Shown here: one piece after another, positions 33,267 through 35,194 of the stretch
Layout: each line of letters begins with the position of its first letter
Numbering within the stretch: the stretch's first letter is position 1
From: Deltaproteobacteria bacterium
Lineage (GTDB): Bacteria > Desulfobacterota > Desulfobulbia > Desulfobulbales > JAJRZW01
DNA: 35,194 nucleotides
Reading direction: 5' to 3'
Assembly: GCA_024275015.1 (NCBI GenBank)
Contig: JAJRZW010000033.1
Coordinates: 1 to 35,194, forward strand
Notes under the pieces: model-generated
Database searches by the model: none
Seen by the model: the letters and a program-made list of their open reading frames with translations, nothing else
Told to the model about the DNA's origin: nothing
Translations under genes and position numbers: made by a program

Positions 33267-35165
33267 CTACTTCACCTCTTCAAAGTCGGCATCAACGACA
33301 TCGTCATCGTCTTTGCCGCCGGCGTCTCCGGCTCCGGCCCCGGGGGCATCCTGCCCGGAGGTGGCCTGGGAGTACATAATCTCGGCCAGCTTGTGGGAGG
33401 CCTGGGTAAGGGACTCTGTTCCCTTCTTGATCGCCTCGATATCGTCACTCTCAATGATCTTCTTCAGGGCCTCGATCTCGCGCTCGACATTGCCGCGGGT
33501 ATCGGCGTCAACCTTGTCGCCGAGATCCTTCAGGCTCTTCTCGGTGGCATAGATCAGGGCGTCGGCCTGGTTCCTGACTTCGACCTGTTCCCGCTTCTTC
33601 CGGTCCTCGTCGGCATGAGACTCGGCGTCGGCCTGCATCCGGTTGATCTCGTCCTCGGAAAGACCACTTGAGGCGGTAATTTTGATCGACTGCTCCTTGC
33701 CGGTGCCAAGATCCTTGGCCGAAACGTGAAGAATACCGTTAGCGTCAAGGTCAAAGGTGACCTCGACCTGGGGTACCCCCCTGGGTGCCGGCGGGATATC
33801 GGTAAGTTCAAAACGCCCGATGGTCTTGTTACCGGAGGCCATCTCCCGCTCCCCTTGAAGAACGTGGATACTCACCGCCGGCTGGTTATCAGCGGCGGTG
33901 GAAAAAATCTGACTCTTCTTGGTGGGGATGGTGGTATTCTTCTCGATCAGCTTGGTGCACACCCCGCCCAGGGTCTCGATCCCCAAAGACAACGGGGTTA
34001 CATCAAGAAGAAGAACATCCTTTACATCACCCTGGAGTACCCCGCCCTGGATAGCGGCACCCACCGCCACCACCTCGTCGGGATTAACCCCCTTGTGGGG
34101 CTCCTTGCCGAAGATTTCCTTTACCTTATCCTGGACCTTGGGCATCCGGGTCATGCCGCCGACGAGAATGACCTCGTCGATATCGCTCGCGGAAAGTCCG
34201 GCATCCTTCATCGCCGTCCGGCAGGGACCGACAGTGCGCTCAATCAGGTCTTCCACCAGACTCTCAAGCTTGGCCCGGGTCAGTTTGACATTGAGATGTT
34301 TGGGGCCGCTTGCGTCAGCGGTGATGAACGGCAGATTGATATCAATCTCCATCGCGGTGGACAACTCCATCTTCGCCTTTTCCGCCTCTTCCTTGAGCCG
34401 CTGCAGGGCCATATTGTCCTGTTTGAGGTCAATACCCTGGTCCTTCTTGAAACCATCGGCAAGCCAGTCAACGATGCGCATGTCAAAGTCTTCACCGCCG
34501 AGAAAGGTATCGCCGTTGGTGCTCTTGACCTCGAACACCCCGTCACCGATCTCAAGGATCGAGACATCAAAGGTACCGCCGCCAAGATCGAAGACCGCGA
34601 TCTTTTCCTCGTTCTTCTTGTCAAGACCGTAGGCCAATGAGGCCGCGGTGGGCTCGTTGATAATCCGTTTCACGTCAAGGCCGGCAATGCGGCCGGCGTC
34701 CTTGGTTGCCTGACGCTGGGAATCGTTAAAATAGGCGGGTACGGTGATTACCGCCTCGGTAACCTCCTCGCCGAGAAAATCTTCCACAGTCTTCTTCATC
34801 TTGCCCAGAACCATGGCCGATATCTCGGCCGGGGCGTAAGCCTTGCCGTCAATCTCAACCATGGCGTCGCCGTTTTTACCCTCAACGATCTTGAACGGGC
34901 TCAATTCAATGCTCTTCTTGACCTCGGCGTCGACAAATTTACGCCCGACCAGACGCTTGATCGCGAACATGGTCCGCTCGGGATTAGTGACCGCCTGCCT
35001 CTTGGCAACCTGTCCCACCAGCCGTTCCCCGGCATCGTTAAAGGCGACGATGGAAGGGGTGGTCCGGTTGCCCTCCTGATTCTCAACTACCTTGGGGTCC
35101 TTGCCCTCCATGATCGCGACACACGAATTTGTCGTACCCAGGTCAATGCCGATTATCTTCCCCAT
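33267..35165 (-). CDS. dnaK: Molecular chaperone DnaK (Hsp70)
   Basis: 632 residues, complete. [21 protein letters not shown] begins the nucleotide-binding domain, which continues to about 380 with [35 protein letters not shown] and [13 protein letters not shown]-type motifs. [17 protein letters not shown] is the linker/substrate-binding start. The alpha-helical lid ends in the acidic tail [14 protein letters not shown] typical of bacterial DnaK. It folds and refolds proteins with DnaJ and GrpE, and with ClpB. GGAGAT precedes the ATG. The stop is TAG, followed by a strong terminator. Only 29 bases lie upstream in the window, so grpE or other operon partners cannot be seen. Confidence 0.97.
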   Translation of the reverse strand: MGKIIGIDLGTTNSCVAIMEGKDPKVVENQEGNRTTPSIVAFNDAGERLVGQVAKRQAVTNPERTMFAIKRLVGRKFVDAEVKKSIELSPFKIVEGKNGDAMVEIDGKAYAPAEISAMVLGKMKKTVEDFLGEEVTEAVITVPAYFNDSQRQATKDAGRIAGLDVKRIINEPTAASLAYGLDKKNEEKIAVFDLGGGTFDVSILEIGDGVFEVKSTNGDTFLGGEDFDMRIVDWLADGFKKDQGIDLKQDNMALQRLKEEAEKAKMELSTAMEIDINLPFITADASGPKHLNVKLTRAKLESLVEDLIERTVGPCRTAMKDAGLSASDIDEVILVGGMTRMPKVQDKVKEIFGKEPHKGVNPDEVVAVGAAIQGGVLQGDVKDVLLLDVTPLSLGIETLGGVCTKLIEKNTTIPTKKSQIFSTAADNQPAVSIHVLQGEREMASGNKTIGRFELTDIPPAPRGVPQVEVTFDLDANGILHVSAKDLGTGKEQSIKITASSGLSEDEINRMQADAESHADEDRKKREQVEVRNQADALIYATEKSLKDLGDKVDADTRGNVEREIEALKKIIESDDIEAIKKGTESLTQASHKLAEIMYSQATSGQDAPGAGAGDAGGKDDDDVVDADFEEVK

Positions 35166-35194
35166 TTTATTATCTCCATCTTATATTTTATAAA

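Overview
The window looks like a chromosomal segment from an anaerobic or facultative Deltaproteobacterium (Desulfobacterota, Desulfobulbales-like). That placement is an inference from gene content: a small c-type cytochrome, a C_GCAxxG_C_C redox protein, a fused MoaC-MoaB, PilZ and GGDEF proteins, a TorF-type porin, and a TonB receptor beside a YfiR-hybrid kinase pair. No rRNA is present to settle it. Coding density is high and most genes are ordinary housekeeping genes. The genes are separated by an unusual number of short structured repeats.

Layout. 1-1400: repeat copy, small cytochrome c and a TetR regulator with a palindromic operator-like site. 1559-5522: a minus-strand molybdenum cofactor operon in transcription order moaA, moaCB (fused), moeA, MOSC protein, led by a probable Moco riboswitch; two copies of repeat family A sit between its genes. 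5723-9005: plus-strand acyl-CoA ligase, TraB-family membrane protein and YhbY. 9030-9501: a decayed response-regulator gene. 9501-11463: Elp3-like radical SAM protein and RNase III (minus), then tRNA-Cys (plus) with a strong terminator. 11534-13689: repeat B, a long CheZ-type phosphatase and a PilZ gene broken by an in-frame TAA. 13754-19268: TonB-dependent receptor divergent from a yfiR-hybrid histidine kinase pair. 19321-21841: nested repeats, a cysteine hydrolase, asnS, another repeat. 21869-26042: zinc-ribbon PilZ protein, C_GCAxxG_C_C protein, clpB. 26561-29105: glnK/glnB-amtB-TorF-like porin. 29319-31999: MltB, a diguanylate cyclase whose C-terminus is encoded by a repeat, a doubtful small ORF. 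31997-35165: trpS and dnaK.

Functional links. The Moco genes form one pathway (GTP to cPMP by MoaA and MoaC, molybdopterin adenylation by MoaB/MogA, Mo insertion by MoeA), with cofactor feedback likely through the leader RNA. PilZ proteins, a GGDEF cyclase, CheZ and a YfiR-type protein indicate c-di-GMP and phosphorelay signalling, although the genes are scattered. P-II and AmtB form the usual ammonium uptake and sensing pair.

The most unusual part is the repeat load. Family A has 149-150 bp full copies with about 15-bp terminal inverted repeats (CAGnCCGTTGAAAAA), at least seven recognisable copies or fragments, and TAA or GTAA direct repeats at some ends. Family B has about 18-bp terminal inverted repeats (GTCGTAACAA...). 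A third motif, C, is nested in one B copy. No transposase is visible, so they look like non-autonomous MITE-like elements. One A copy supplies the last 20 codons and the stop of the diguanylate cyclase gene. I found no CRISPR array, phage or obvious new defence system.
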